This document shows, one piece after another, positions 45,320 through 55,434 of a stretch of DNA of 64,000 bases. Each line of letters opens with the position of its first letter. The stretch's first letter is position 1. Under the pieces are notes generated by a model. That model was not told the origin of the DNA. It made no database searches and was given only the letters and a program-made list of their open reading frames with translations. Origin of the DNA: Deltaproteobacteria bacterium (GTDB taxonomy: Bacteria; UBA10199; DSSB01); NCBI GenBank assembly GCA_024233625.1, contig JACKPJ010000003.1, positions 1 to 64,000 of the forward strand, in the 5' to 3' direction. Both the position numbers and the translations under genes were made by a program.

Positions 45320-47797
45320 ATGAGAAGAAATATGGGGCTTGAAAAACTCAAGATTTTTACTCGTCATTATAAAATTATTTTTTCGATGGGATTTTTTCTA
45401 CTCGTTTCGACAGTGGGATCTTTCTGCCAAGCCCGCAGCATTCTTTTGCAAGACGGCCAAGAAACCTACTCTTTAACTCCGAGCTTAAGTTTTTGGGTGG
45501 ATTCCAAAAATACTGCCAAACCAGAAGCTATCATCAACGGTGAGTTTGATACCGAGTTCACTCCGACAGGAAACAGTGCTCCCAATTTTGCCTTTAGTCA
45601 AAAATCGGTTTGGCTCAAGTTTGAAGTAGAAAACCCAACGGACTCGGTCAAACCATTACTCTTACAACTCAATTACAACCTCATCAATCATATTCAATTG
45701 ATATACAAAAAAACTAACGGTGAAGTGGAATCGATCACTACGGGTTTAAATTACTCCTATAAGACACGTCCGGTCGATTATTTTTATTATATCTTTCCTC
45801 TCGAATTCGCCCCAGGCCAAAGCACAACTTTTTATATGAATGTCCAGTCAGCCTTTCCCTACAGCGTCCCTCTCGAATTAGGAACAACTTGGGCATTTTC
45901 CGAAGCCCGAAGTCAACACGCTTGGATATTGGGAGGATATTTCGGTTTAATCAGCGTCATGATGCTTTATAATTTTTTTCTTTTCATCACTATCAAAGAC
46001 CGCTCCTATCTCTACTACATTTTATTTATTTTAACTTTCGTCTTTTTCCAGATGTCCAACTTTGGACTTTTACTACGCTATTTTCCTGATGCTACTTGGT
46101 GGAACTTACAACAACGAGGTGTCACAGGAGCTTTGGCCACTGCATTCGCCGTACAATTCGGACGCGTTTTCTTGAATGCTCGTAAACATCTACCTATTTT
46201 AAACAAACTCATGCTCACTACCATCGGACTTTGTTTTCTTTGTCTTCTGACTTCTGTCTTGATTGGTTTTCAGTACGCCACCATGGCCTTGACCATTATT
46301 GTTTTGATTGCATCTTCGTTTCAACTTCCTGCCGGTTTAGTCCGCGTTGCTCAAGGCTATAAACCTGCAAGATATTTTTCATTTTCTTGGACCATTCTCA
46401 TTTTAGGATCAGCCATTTACCAACTTTGGTCCTTTGGTCTGGCGCCATATAATGCCGTCACCATCTGGTCCTTTCTGGCAGGAAGCAGTTGCGAAGTTGT
46501 CCTACTTTCACTCGCCTTGGGTTACCGCATCAATGTTTTAAAACAGGAAAAGATGGAATCGGCCCAAATTGCTATGGAAGCCCGTGCCGAGGCCGAAGCC
46601 AAGAGCAGTTTTTTGGCAAAGATGAGCCACGAAATTCGCACACCCATGAACGGAATTCTCGGTATGACCGAATTATTACGCATGACAAAACTGGAACCTC
46701 TACAAGGACACTATGCAAGTATCATCCATAACTCAGGAAAATCACTACTTTCTGTACTCAATGACATTTTAGATCATTCCAAAATCGAAGCTGGTAAATT
46801 ACAACTCGAATCCATTCCCTTTAATTTAGAAAATCTTATCAGCGAATGTGTTTCTTTATTCTCCGTCAATGCTCAGGATAAAAACATTTTACTTTTAGCC
46901 AAAATTCAATCAGGAACTCCTATCGCTCTGCGAGGAGATCCCACCCGGGTGAGACAAATTCTTCTCAACCTCATTGGTAACTCGCTCAAATTTACACAAG
47001 AAGGCGAAATCAGAGTAACCGCAAAACTGATTTCTACAGAACATGATTCGAAGGTACATATTTTCTTTTCGGTCAAGGATACAGGAATAGGAATCGATGG
47101 AAACCATCAAAAGGAACTCTTCGAGGCTTTTAATCAAGCAGATACCTCCATTACACGACAATATGGAGGTACCGGCTTAGGGCTAACAATATGCCGCCAA
47201 TTGGTTGAACTCATGGGAGGAAAAATTGGGGTCAATAGCCAACTAGGTGTAGGATCCGAGTTTTGGTTTAGCATTCCTTTTTCTCTAGCCGATCCCAAAG
47301 AAATTCCAGCTCAAGAAAGCAGCTTAGGTGCAACTCAAATCACCCCCTTCAAGAAAAAAATAAATATTCTGGTTGCAGAAGACAACAGCGTCAACCAGAT
47401 GGTCATTCAAGGACTATTAGAACAACTCGATCTTAGTGCAGTCGTTGCTTCCGATGGAATCATGGCTTGGGAAAAATTTAGAAACCGAAAAAAAGACTTT
47501 GATATCATTTTAATGGATTGCGAAATGCCAAAACTCGATGGCTACAGCGTCACAAAAAAAATTCGTCTATACGAAAACGAAACCGGACAAGCCCGAACTC
47601 CGATTATTGCTCTGACAGCTCACGCCCTTCCCGAACATCGTCAACGCAGTCTTGATGCTGGCATGGACGACCATTTAGTCAAGCCTATTGACCTCAAAAG
47701 CCTTCAAGAAATGCTCACACGATGGACTCTTCGCTCTGAATTTAATCAATCTAAATTTGACAAAGAAGAAATAAAAGGAAGCATATTTGAAAAATAA
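45320..47797 (+). CDS. 7TMR-DISM hybrid histidine kinase
   Basis: An 825-residue membrane hybrid kinase. After an N-terminal signal/anchor (about 18-37) comes a periplasmic beta-rich 7TMR-DISMED2 domain (40-195; GNSAPNFAFSQKSVWLKFEV, SVPLELGT), then seven transmembrane helices (200-400), a coiled coil, HisKA with His437 (AKMSHEIRTPMNG), HATPase_c (QILLNLIGNSLKFT, GGTGLGLTI) and a receiver with Asp733 (LMDCEMPKLDG) and VKP. 7TMR-DISM sensors are thought to bind carbohydrates or similar small molecules. It has no HPt domain. It is not adjacent to a regulator gene. Confidence 0.93.
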   Translation: MRRNMGLEKLKIFTRHYKIIFSMGFFLLVSTVGSFCQARSILLQDGQETYSLTPSLSFWVDSKNTAKPEAIINGEFDTEFTPTGNSAPNFAFSQKSVWLKFEVENPTDSVKPLLLQLNYNLINHIQLIYKKTNGEVESITTGLNYSYKTRPVDYFYYIFPLEFAPGQSTTFYMNVQSAFPYSVPLELGTTWAFSEARSQHAWILGGYFGLISVMMLYNFFLFITIKDRSYLYYILFILTFVFFQMSNFGLLLRYFPDATWWNLQQRGVTGALATAFAVQFGRVFLNARKHLPILNKLMLTTIGLCFLCLLTSVLIGFQYATMALTIIVLIASSFQLPAGLVRVAQGYKPARYFSFSWTILILGSAIYQLWSFGLAPYNAVTIWSFLAGSSCEVVLLSLALGYRINVLKQEKMESAQIAMEARAEAEAKSSFLAKMSHEIRTPMNGILGMTELLRMTKLEPLQGHYASIIHNSGKSLLSVLNDILDHSKIEAGKLQLESIPFNLENLISECVSLFSVNAQDKNILLLAKIQSGTPIALRGDPTRVRQILLNLIGNSLKFTQEGEIRVTAKLISTEHDSKVHIFFSVKDTGIGIDGNHQKELFEAFNQADTSITRQYGGTGLGLTICRQLVELMGGKIGVNSQLGVGSEFWFSIPFSLADPKEIPAQESSLGATQITPFKKKINILVAEDNSVNQMVIQGLLEQLDLSAVVASDGIMAWEKFRNRKKDFDIILMDCEMPKLDGYSVTKKIRLYENETGQARTPIIALTAHALPEHRQRSLDAGMDDHLVKPIDLKSLQEMLTRWTLRSEFNQSKFDKEEIKGSIFEK

Positions 47798-47818
47798 GAA
47801 TTTAATTAAAGCCTTTAC

Positions 47819-48220
47819 CTATTTTTCTTCCCATTCTTCAAGCTTCGCTTTAATCATGTCTCGCACCTGACGAAAGCCCACCAAACGGTCTTGACCAAAA
47901 GGAGTCATACTCGCGGGGTCTGGAAAAGGCCAATGCAAGCGCTCAGCATGGCCAAGAAAAACTGGACAGACTTCCTCCATGCAAAGACTGATCACGACAT
48001 CGATGTTTTCAGGATCAATCTCCTCAACCGACTTGGAATACTGCTCGCTGATATCGATGCCGATTTCATTCATAGCTTCAATCGCTGCCGGATGGACAAT
48101 CGAAGGGCTCGATCCGGCACTCTGGACTTCCCAACGATCCCCAAAAAAATGCCGGGCTAAACCTTCAGCCATTTGACTACGCACCGAATTAGCGACACAT
48201 AAAAACAAAACCCTTTTCAT
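47819..48220 (-). CDS. arsC: Arsenate reductase, thioredoxin-coupled (LMW-PTP fold)
   Basis: A 133-residue arsenate reductase of the low-molecular-weight phosphatase fold. The P-loop is CVANSVRS (Cys8, Arg14, Ser15), and the two resolving cysteines are Cys80 and Cys85 (LCMEEVC). The acid loop is PFPDPAS. It reduces arsenate to arsenite using thioredoxin. Its ATG overlaps the aquaporin stop (TGATG), which fixes the start at 48220 and shows tight coupling. Together with the aquaporin upstream it makes an arsenate resistance pair like aqpS-arsC. Confidence 0.9.
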   Translation of the reverse strand: MKRVLFLCVANSVRSQMAEGLARHFFGDRWEVQSAGSSPSIVHPAAIEAMNEIGIDISEQYSKSVEEIDPENIDVVISLCMEEVCPVFLGHAERLHWPFPDPASMTPFGQDRLVGFRQVRDMIKAKLEEWEEK

Positions 48221-48924
48221 CAACAACATCCTTTCGCATCTTGATCTGAATTCGAATCCGCCACAACCGCTTCACAGCGTATCCTCTCATAAAGCCCAGC
48301 CGCAGTGCAAGTTCCTAGACAAGGCCCTAAAAAGTAAATCCACAAATCGCTAAAGTTTTTTTCCATCAAAGCCGGACCAAAAGAACGCGCAGGGTTCATC
48401 GAAGCGCCTGTGAAGCCCCCTCCAATAAAGGCATCCATGGCTACTGTAATTCCAATAGCTGCCCCTGCCATGGTGCCAACGGCTCTACTATCGGTTGCTA
48501 CAGAGATAATGACAAACATCAAAAAAAAGGAAAGCAATGCTTCAAACAGGATAGCTTTGAGCATGGGCAAATGGGTTTGGGTCACGCCCAAGTTTGAAGT
48601 CTCTGGAGAAAAATAAAGAATACATGCCGCTCCTACAATCGCTCCTACAAATTGCGCCAACCAATAAAAAGGCAGTTGTCTCCACGGAAAACGTCTCACT
48701 AGCGCAAATGCCAAAGTCACCGCAGGATTAAAGTGTGCTCCCGAAATATGGCCCACTGCATAGATCATCACGCTGATCGTCAAACCAAAAACCCAGGGAA
48801 TATTATTGAGCAAGTTTTCTCCTCCAGGTAGATGGCCCCAAGCAACAGCCCCACAACCAAAGAAGACAATGGCCAAGGCTCCCAAAAACTCACAAATCAT
48901 TTTGCTGATTAAATTTTTACTCAT
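48220..48924 (-). CDS. MIP-family aquaglyceroporin, probable arsenite channel
   Basis: A 234-residue major intrinsic protein with six helices and both NPA boxes (Asn66-Pro-Ala in SGAHFNPAVT; Asn177-Pro-Ala in ASMNPARSFGP). Coupled directly to arsC, it most likely lets arsenite leave the cell, as AqpS does in Sinorhizobium meliloti. The C-terminus ends DQDAKGCC: a vicinal cysteine pair, a classical arsenite-binding feature. A start at 48990 would add a basic hydrophobic stretch lying in the intergenic repeat; 48924 gives the normal N-terminus (ICEFLGALAIVFFG). No ArsR gene or operator was seen nearby. Confidence 0.87.
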   Translation of the reverse strand: MSKNLISKMICEFLGALAIVFFGCGAVAWGHLPGGENLLNNIPWVFGLTISVMIYAVGHISGAHFNPAVTLAFALVRRFPWRQLPFYWLAQFVGAIVGAACILYFSPETSNLGVTQTHLPMLKAILFEALLSFFLMFVIISVATDSRAVGTMAGAAIGITVAMDAFIGGGFTGASMNPARSFGPALMEKNFSDLWIYFLGPCLGTCTAAGLYERIRCEAVVADSNSDQDAKGCC

Positions 48925-48936
48925 GATAGATAGTTT

Positions 48937-49008
48937 CTTTACTTTCTTTTTGGTCGGAAAAAAGAAACAAAGAAAAAAGCCACCTCCCAAAATAAAATAG
49001 CTTTAATA
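48937..49008. repeat. Intergenic repeat element, copy 2 (short)
   Basis: An inverted pair ctttctttttggtc/ggaaaaaagaaa followed by caaagaaaaaagccacctc and aataaaat, resembling the first 70 bases of the element at 19727. It sits between the aquaporin start and tamB. It contains no gene. Confidence 0.55.
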
Positions 49009-49082
49009 GTCCAACCTAATTTTAACAAGAAAACAAGAGAAATCTCTGGAGTCTTTTGCAAAAGAAAATATAATGCCAAAAT

Positions 49083-52000
49083 ATGGCAAAGGACAAAATT
49101 CAGAAAAAAGTTAAGGAAAAAAATCCCAAGAAAAAACATGTCTTACGCAAAGTCATTCTGTTTTTTTTATTATTCTTCCTCCTACTGTTGGGGAGTGCCT
49201 ATTTCTTATTGCAATCACCGCGATTTCTGATGTGGGCGGTTCAACAGCTCAATTATTCCATTCCTGGAAAAATCACCTATGACGAACTGGTCATTCAACC
49301 AGGAAAAGGACATATTTTTGCAAAAAACCTTCACTACCTTAATATTGAAGGTGAGAAGGCCCTCAGCATCGAACACTTTGACATTCGCTTTAAAAAGCTC
49401 AGTGTCTTTCAAGGCGCACTCCACGCAACTCATCTCGACATCGGACAAGTCGACATCTACATGAAAAAATTTCCTAAGAGCAGTCGAAAAGGTCCTTCCA
49501 ATTGGCGCTCAGTCTTGCAATTACTGCTCAAACGAATTTCGATCAAAGACGGCAAGGTCGCCGGTTTAAAGTTTGAGTGGGATCAAAAACGCCAGATCAA
49601 TCTTGATGAGATCCATCTAAATTTAAGCCCACAGGAGATGCGTAGTCAGGAGTTTCAAGTTGCCATTAAAAAAAGTTCCGGAACCTGGAAAGAAAAAAAC
49701 TTTTCGACAAAAAAACTCAGCTTTTCGGGAGGCATTAATGTCCCCTTTTTATACGATTATCATTTTTTTGTTTCCAAGGCCCAAGGCAATCTCAATTTAG
49801 AAGAAATTGAATTTCAGGACCGCAAGCTGGGAAACTTATTTTCGGGAATACAAATCAAGGGCAATGCCCTTTCACTCAAAGGAGCCGAACTCGTCGCCCC
49901 CGAAACTACACTGATATTTTCGGGAACCTGGAAGCCTGAAGAAAATTCCCTCAAGATCAAACTCAAAAACGACAGTTTGCTGGCCGCTAGTGCGATCCCC
50001 AGAGCCAAACCCTACTTCATAGAAACCTTTCAGGGCTTTCAAGTTGACATCGATGCGGATATCAAAGGAAAAAAGCTCGACGATCTTTCAGGAAAACTCA
50101 ATCTCAAAGCCCTAGCAAAGGGTAACCGCAACCATGACGGAACCCCTGACTTTAAGCTTGAACTCAGCGGCGATTTAAAAAAAGGAAATCTCCAGCTCTC
50201 CCAAATGCAAGTCGAAGGCACCGAGATGAAACTGACAATACAAGGAAACATCGACCTGGCCAAGCAACTCTTTGACGTCAAATATCAAACGGAAGATTTT
50301 AATCTCACCACCCTGATCAATGCTATCGGAGATCTGGACCTAAAAGGACGTGCCAATGCTCAAGGAATCGTCAAAGGATCGTGGAAAAACCCCGAAATCA
50401 CAGCGGAGGCTCAGGTCGAAAAATCCAGCTATAAATTTTTGCAGTTTGGGAAAGTCAATGGAAACTTCAAAATCAAGGACCAAACCCTGACCTTTATCGG
50501 AGCAGCACCGTCCGGATTGGGTCACCAAAACTCCGTCAAGGTCGAAACTGTTTATCTCTTTGACAAAGATCGCCGAACAACTGTCTTGACTTCTACTTTT
50601 ACCAACATGGAAGCTGCCGACCTTTTAGAAAGACCGCAAATCAAGGGAAAGATCACTGGTAGTTTCGATTTAGAAAATCGACCTGACAATATCACAACAG
50701 GCAAACTCAAAGCGAAAATCGCGAATGCTTTACTCTTTGATTTTCAATTGGGAGACATCGAAGCCGAAGGTCAACTTGACTCACCTCAATTTAAAATTTC
50801 TCAATTGAGTTTTCAACCTCCTGATCACGAGCGCATTCAAGCACCTGGAGAGACTCTCTTTAAGTTCGACGATCAAGGCTGGAACATGGAGGGAAGCCTG
50901 CTTCCAAACACCCAAGTCAAAGCAGATTACACAAAGTCAAATCCCAATATCGTGAAGGTTTTGGCTAAGCTCAACGACACTGATCTAAGACCAATTTGGG
51001 CAGCACTTAGTTGGCCACGATGGGAATCCTATGGCACGGGCGAAGTCGAAATGAATATCGGCATGGAAAATCTCCCAACTTTAATTGAGATTCGACTCAG
51101 TAAAGGACGCATCCCCACCGAAGTGGGAGAAATCCGCAACCAAGGTCCTATGCGTTTTGACATTGATCAAGAGAAGGTCAAGTTTACTCAAGTCCGATTC
51201 GCTTCGAATTCAGGAACTTTTGAGATAACGGGAAATTATCGCTTTGGTGGAGAAATGGCACTCAAGGTTGAGGGCAAAGCCGACCTCAATATTTTGCGAT
51301 TTTTTCCAGACTACTTTCGGGAAGCCGAAGGCACGGCTCTGATGGACCTTGCGATTGCAGGCACACGAGAAAATCCACGACTTAATGGAGACATTGGTTT
51401 CGAAAACGCATTGATCAATCTTCGTGATTTACGCGGTGACATTGAAGACATTGAAGGAAAAATGCGTTTTGAAGGCAACTCGGTCTTCTTCGACAATCTG
51501 CGTGGCAATGTCCGTGAAGGCAACTTAGGTCTCAACGGTCGCGTAGACCTCCAAGAATGGAGCCCACGCTATTACGATATTGTCATCAGCGCACGTGAGG
51601 CAGTAATCTCAGAACCAGGCGTTTACCGTATAATTTTTAGTGGAGATTTCTCATTTAAAGGGAACGCGGAAAAACCTATTCTCCGTGGCACCATGGATAT
51701 TAACGAGGGAGTCTACTCACGTGACTTCAATATCAGCGAATTCATTCTAAAACCTCAGGAAGTTTCCCTACCTGAAAAGCCTTCGGATTTCATGCAAAAA
51801 CTTTGGCTCGATTTGCGCATTCAATCACCGGGCGAACTCGCCGTCAAAAATAATATCGCCCAAATGTATTTTCGAAGCGACCTCCGCATAGATGGACGTG
51901 CTAGCAATCCACAAATTCGTGGCGCACTTGAAGTTTTAGAAGGAAAATTTAAATACTTTACCGTTGAGTTTGAAAACGCTCGTGGGATGATTGATTTTCG

Positions 52001-52523
52001 CAATTATCAAAAGGGACCCTACATCAACATCGAAGTCTCTAAAGAATTCCAAAATAATTTTGAAACCGCAACCGTCATTGCCCGCATCGTCGGTTTTACG
52101 GAAAATCTCAACCTTCGATTTTTCAGTTCTCCCCCACTCTCACGACGCGATATTCTCGCTTTGGTCTTCACTGGTGCCTTGCCCGGCAGCCGTCGTGGTC
52201 TTTCAGGAAGCAATATTGCCACCAGCGTCCTGGGCTCCCAACTCACTCAACTGGTCCAAAGGCCTTTGGCAGACTCTGCACAGATTGATATCTTTCGTTT
52301 GGAAGCCAGCGATCGTAACAGTCAAAGCCTCTCAACTTTAGTGATAGGAAAACGACTCAGTGATCGACTAACACTTGAGTTTAAAACCGATTTGGGAGTA
52401 GAAGATCCTCTCCAAGGAATCCAAATGGAATATGAACTCATTGACAATGTTTTACTCAAAGGAACGCAAATGACAAATGGCCGATTTAGTTTTGATCTAG
52501 CATTGCGTTTCGAATTAAACTAG
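49083..52523 (+). CDS. tamB: Translocation and assembly module protein TamB
   Basis: A 1,146-residue TamB/AsmA-like protein that spans the periplasm and helps outer-membrane protein or lipid transport. An N-terminal anchor (about 24-45, ILFFLLFFLLLLGSAYFLL) is followed by a very long series of amphipathic beta repeats and the C-terminal DUF490 domain, with FSSPPLSRRDILALVFTGAL near 1040. The length is close to known TamB (about 1,250). The Omp85 partner gene starts nine bases downstream, the normal TamA/TamB pairing but with gene order reversed from E. coli. Confidence 0.92.
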   Translation: MAKDKIQKKVKEKNPKKKHVLRKVILFFLLFFLLLLGSAYFLLQSPRFLMWAVQQLNYSIPGKITYDELVIQPGKGHIFAKNLHYLNIEGEKALSIEHFDIRFKKLSVFQGALHATHLDIGQVDIYMKKFPKSSRKGPSNWRSVLQLLLKRISIKDGKVAGLKFEWDQKRQINLDEIHLNLSPQEMRSQEFQVAIKKSSGTWKEKNFSTKKLSFSGGINVPFLYDYHFFVSKAQGNLNLEEIEFQDRKLGNLFSGIQIKGNALSLKGAELVAPETTLIFSGTWKPEENSLKIKLKNDSLLAASAIPRAKPYFIETFQGFQVDIDADIKGKKLDDLSGKLNLKALAKGNRNHDGTPDFKLELSGDLKKGNLQLSQMQVEGTEMKLTIQGNIDLAKQLFDVKYQTEDFNLTTLINAIGDLDLKGRANAQGIVKGSWKNPEITAEAQVEKSSYKFLQFGKVNGNFKIKDQTLTFIGAAPSGLGHQNSVKVETVYLFDKDRRTTVLTSTFTNMEAADLLERPQIKGKITGSFDLENRPDNITTGKLKAKIANALLFDFQLGDIEAEGQLDSPQFKISQLSFQPPDHERIQAPGETLFKFDDQGWNMEGSLLPNTQVKADYTKSNPNIVKVLAKLNDTDLRPIWAALSWPRWESYGTGEVEMNIGMENLPTLIEIRLSKGRIPTEVGEIRNQGPMRFDIDQEKVKFTQVRFASNSGTFEITGNYRFGGEMALKVEGKADLNILRFFPDYFREAEGTALMDLAIAGTRENPRLNGDIGFENALINLRDLRGDIEDIEGKMRFEGNSVFFDNLRGNVREGNLGLNGRVDLQEWSPRYYDIVISAREAVISEPGVYRIIFSGDFSFKGNAEKPILRGTMDINEGVYSRDFNISEFILKPQEVSLPEKPSDFMQKLWLDLRIQSPGELAVKNNIAQMYFRSDLRIDGRASNPQIRGALEVLEGKFKYFTVEFENARGMIDFRNYQKGPYINIEVSKEFQNNFETATVIARIVGFTENLNLRFFSSPPLSRRDILALVFTGALPGSRRGLSGSNIATSVLGSQLTQLVQRPLADSAQIDIFRLEASDRNSQSLSTLVIGKRLSDRLTLEFKTDLGVEDPLQGIQMEYELIDNVLLKGTQMTNGRFSFDLALRFELN

Positions 52524-52532
52524 GTTTTCGAT

Positions 52533-55388
52533 TTGCAACTAGCTACTTTCATCAAACTGACTCTTCTTTGCATACTTGTCACTTGTTTTTACCAAGTGTC
52601 AAACTGTGGGATCCTCTTTGCTCAAAGCACCGAGGACTTAGCCACATCTCTAGCAGAACAATATGAACCCATCCCTGACCTACCCGCTGTAGAAGATTTA
52701 GAGAACGATTCCGAAATTGATCAAGCCACACGTGTGAAAAGAGCCGCTCCCAATGAAAGCTTAGGACATATATTAAATATTCGTTTTAAAGGGCTCAACG
52801 CTATTCCTGAAGAAGACGCTCGAGATGTGGTCGCTCTCCAAGTAGGGGAAGAACTCACACCCAATAAAGTCGAATACTCAATTAACGACCTGCGCAAGTG
52901 GGGAGTGTTTGCCAATGCTGAAGTCATTCTTAAATATGGTGAAGAGGGTGTCGAACTGATCTACATTTTAGAAGAAGGCTTTTTAATACATGAAGTCAAA
53001 ATCTCAGGGAACTTTCCCGTATTTAAACGCAAAGTCAGGCGTACACTCTTCCTTAATCGAGGTGCCATCTACGATCACAATAAACTCGCTGAACAAGTCG
53101 ATCGCATCGAAGCTCTCTTTGAAAAAGAAGGTTATCTCCAAAGCACAATCTTTGCCATCGAAGATTACGACCTCAAAAACCGAGAAGTCACACTTCATAT
53201 TAAAATAAAAAAAGGTCAAATCTATCGACTCCGCCACATTAATCTCGAAGGCAATGAAAGCCTCAATCCCAAGCGCATCCGCAATATCATCTTCACCTTT
53301 TCACACTATAAACCGCGCAAGATAAAAAATGATATCGAACATATTCGTGACCTTTACCGGCGCAAAGGATTTCTCCGAGCGCGCGTCAAACTCGATGGCG
53401 AAAGCTATGACTACGATGCGCGTAAAGTCGACGTCAGTCTTTTAATCAAGGAAGGTCCCTATGTCGAAATTGAGTTTGAGGGTAATAAGCGCATCTTCAC
53501 TCGTATTTTACGCAAAAAGATCACGATGGTCGAATCAGGCGATTTTGATGAGTTTGAAATTGAAGCGACAAAACGCAAGCTGGAAACCTATTATCAACTA
53601 AATGGTTTTGAGGAGATCATCATCGATTGGGAAAGAAAAAAAGTCGCTAAAGAACATTACATTGTCACCTTTAAGATCGACGAAGGAAAACGCATCAAAG
53701 TAAAAGCAATCGAGTTCGAAGGCAATCAACAAGTCTCTGACTCCAAACTCCAAGAACAAATGCTCACCCAAGTCGAAGCCATTGGAGAACGTGCTTATTT
53801 CTATCAGCCTCTTTTTGAAGAAGATCTTCGCAGCGTTATTCGCTATTATCATGAGGAAGGTTACCCCGATGCCAAGATTGAAAGCTGGGAAAAAAATTAC
53901 GACATCTTTAAGCAAAAAGTCATATTGGTCGTCAAAATTAACGAAGGTCAGCTCTATCGCATACGTAAAATTGATTATGAAGGTCTCGAAAAAAATGCTC
54001 TCGATGCGGTCCAAGCCAAGCTACTACTCAAACCCGGAAAAGCCTACAGTCCCACTCGACTGGCTCAAGATATCCAAAATATTTTAGTCGAACTCGCCAA
54101 TCGTGGTTATCCCTATGCTCAGGTCAAGCACGAAAAAAATGCCGTTGAGGAGAGTCAAGTCGACCTTCTCATCAAAGTAAAACCTCATCAAAGAGTCAAG
54201 ATAGGACGTATTCTCTTTGTCGGCAATACGCTCACTCATGAATCCGTCATCCGAAAAAATTTACGCATCAAAGAAGGACAAACTTTTTCAACCTTGGATC
54301 TTTTGCGCTCCGAAATTAACCTGCGTGGACTAGGAATTTTTGACATCGTCAATATAGAAACTTTGGGACTGGCCAGCCGTCGGGACATCATCAATGTCGT
54401 AGTCAGGGTACTCGAAAAGAAAAGCAAGATCATCGATGTGGAAGCGGGCTATGACACCGATCGCGGCTTTAACGGCAAAGTGATTTTTAATAAGCTCAAT
54501 GTCTTTGGCTCTGGAAAAAATATGAACTTCAAATTTCAACTAGGGCAAGAATTATCCCGTATTGAAGCCAACTATATCGACCCGCGCTTGATGGGAAAAT
54601 CGCTCCAGCTCGTTACTGGGGCCTATGCTTCCTACGAAAACCGACCTTTCTTTAGCAACTACACTTATGGTGGCTACGGTTCTCTTTACAAACCTCTCGG
54701 TTCATCCTTTGATTTTTTTAGTCGCCTCGACATCAACTACGTCGACTTCGACGATAATCGTACCGTCTTTGAAAAACTGAATCCTCGTGAAAATCCCCAA
54801 CAAAGGACGCGCTTAACAACTTCCTTTGGTATGAATTATGACACTCGAGACAACTACGGAAATCCACGCCGCGGAATTTTTGCCAGCACCTCGGCTTCTT
54901 TCACAAACGAATTTATCCAAAAGACCGGAAATTACCTGACTCTCAAAGGCAGTTTTGGGCATTGGTATTCGCCCATGCGTCGTGTCACGCTCGCTAACGC
55001 TTTGCGCGTTGCTCAGATTTGGTCGCTACCTTCTAGCTCGATTGTTCCTGTGGATCAACGTCTCTACCTGGGAGGTGACAATACGGTACGTGGCTTTGAT
55101 CAAGATGCCCTACTTCCCAGCGGGGGAACTTTTTCTTTGGTACATAATTTTGAATTGCAGATTCGCGTCTTTAATCAATTTCAGTTGGTCGGATTCGTCG
55201 ATACCGGTGTCGTGACCAACAACATCAAGGACGTCAACGGCACAACGATTCGCCACGCTGCCGGCCCTGGTATTCGCTATGTCACTCCCGTTGGTCCTAT
55301 TCGCTTGGATTACGGTTTTGTCTTGGATCCGCGACTCGGTGACGATGGCGATCGCCGCTTACATTTTTCTTTTGGCTACTTTTTTTAA
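52533..55388 (+). CDS. Omp85 outer-membrane protein with seven POTRA repeats (TamA/BamA-like)
   Basis: A 951-residue Omp85-family barrel. Signal sequence near 5-30 (LLCILVTCFYQ to LFAQ). Seven POTRA-like repeats follow between about residues 70 and 630, each starting with a variant of I-x-x-x-G-N/F and ending E-G-x: for example VKISGNFPVFKRKVRRTLFL, INLEGNESLNPKRIRNIIF, IEFEGNQQVSDSKLQEQM, ILFVGNTLTHESVIRKNLRI. The barrel occupies about 640-951, with DTRDNYGNPRRGIFAS and GDNTVRGFD (VRGF motif), ending HFSFGYFF with a terminal aromatic. E. coli BamA has five POTRA repeats and TamA three. Its place after tamB suggests a TamA-type role. A TTG start is used. Confidence 0.9.
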   Translation: MQLATFIKLTLLCILVTCFYQVSNCGILFAQSTEDLATSLAEQYEPIPDLPAVEDLENDSEIDQATRVKRAAPNESLGHILNIRFKGLNAIPEEDARDVVALQVGEELTPNKVEYSINDLRKWGVFANAEVILKYGEEGVELIYILEEGFLIHEVKISGNFPVFKRKVRRTLFLNRGAIYDHNKLAEQVDRIEALFEKEGYLQSTIFAIEDYDLKNREVTLHIKIKKGQIYRLRHINLEGNESLNPKRIRNIIFTFSHYKPRKIKNDIEHIRDLYRRKGFLRARVKLDGESYDYDARKVDVSLLIKEGPYVEIEFEGNKRIFTRILRKKITMVESGDFDEFEIEATKRKLETYYQLNGFEEIIIDWERKKVAKEHYIVTFKIDEGKRIKVKAIEFEGNQQVSDSKLQEQMLTQVEAIGERAYFYQPLFEEDLRSVIRYYHEEGYPDAKIESWEKNYDIFKQKVILVVKINEGQLYRIRKIDYEGLEKNALDAVQAKLLLKPGKAYSPTRLAQDIQNILVELANRGYPYAQVKHEKNAVEESQVDLLIKVKPHQRVKIGRILFVGNTLTHESVIRKNLRIKEGQTFSTLDLLRSEINLRGLGIFDIVNIETLGLASRRDIINVVVRVLEKKSKIIDVEAGYDTDRGFNGKVIFNKLNVFGSGKNMNFKFQLGQELSRIEANYIDPRLMGKSLQLVTGAYASYENRPFFSNYTYGGYGSLYKPLGSSFDFFSRLDINYVDFDDNRTVFEKLNPRENPQQRTRLTTSFGMNYDTRDNYGNPRRGIFASTSASFTNEFIQKTGNYLTLKGSFGHWYSPMRRVTLANALRVAQIWSLPSSSIVPVDQRLYLGGDNTVRGFDQDALLPSGGTFSLVHNFELQIRVFNQFQLVGFVDTGVVTNNIKDVNGTTIRHAAGPGIRYVTPVGPIRLDYGFVLDPRLGDDGDRRLHFSFGYFF

Positions 55389-55434
55389 AATAAAAATTTT
55401 TATTTTCTTATAGCAAATGAAAGGCATCAATATA

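Noticed and set aside
54955..55215. Open frame within the Omp85 barrel region
   Set aside because: Out of frame with the barrel; the barrel frame carries the VRGF motif and terminal aromatic.
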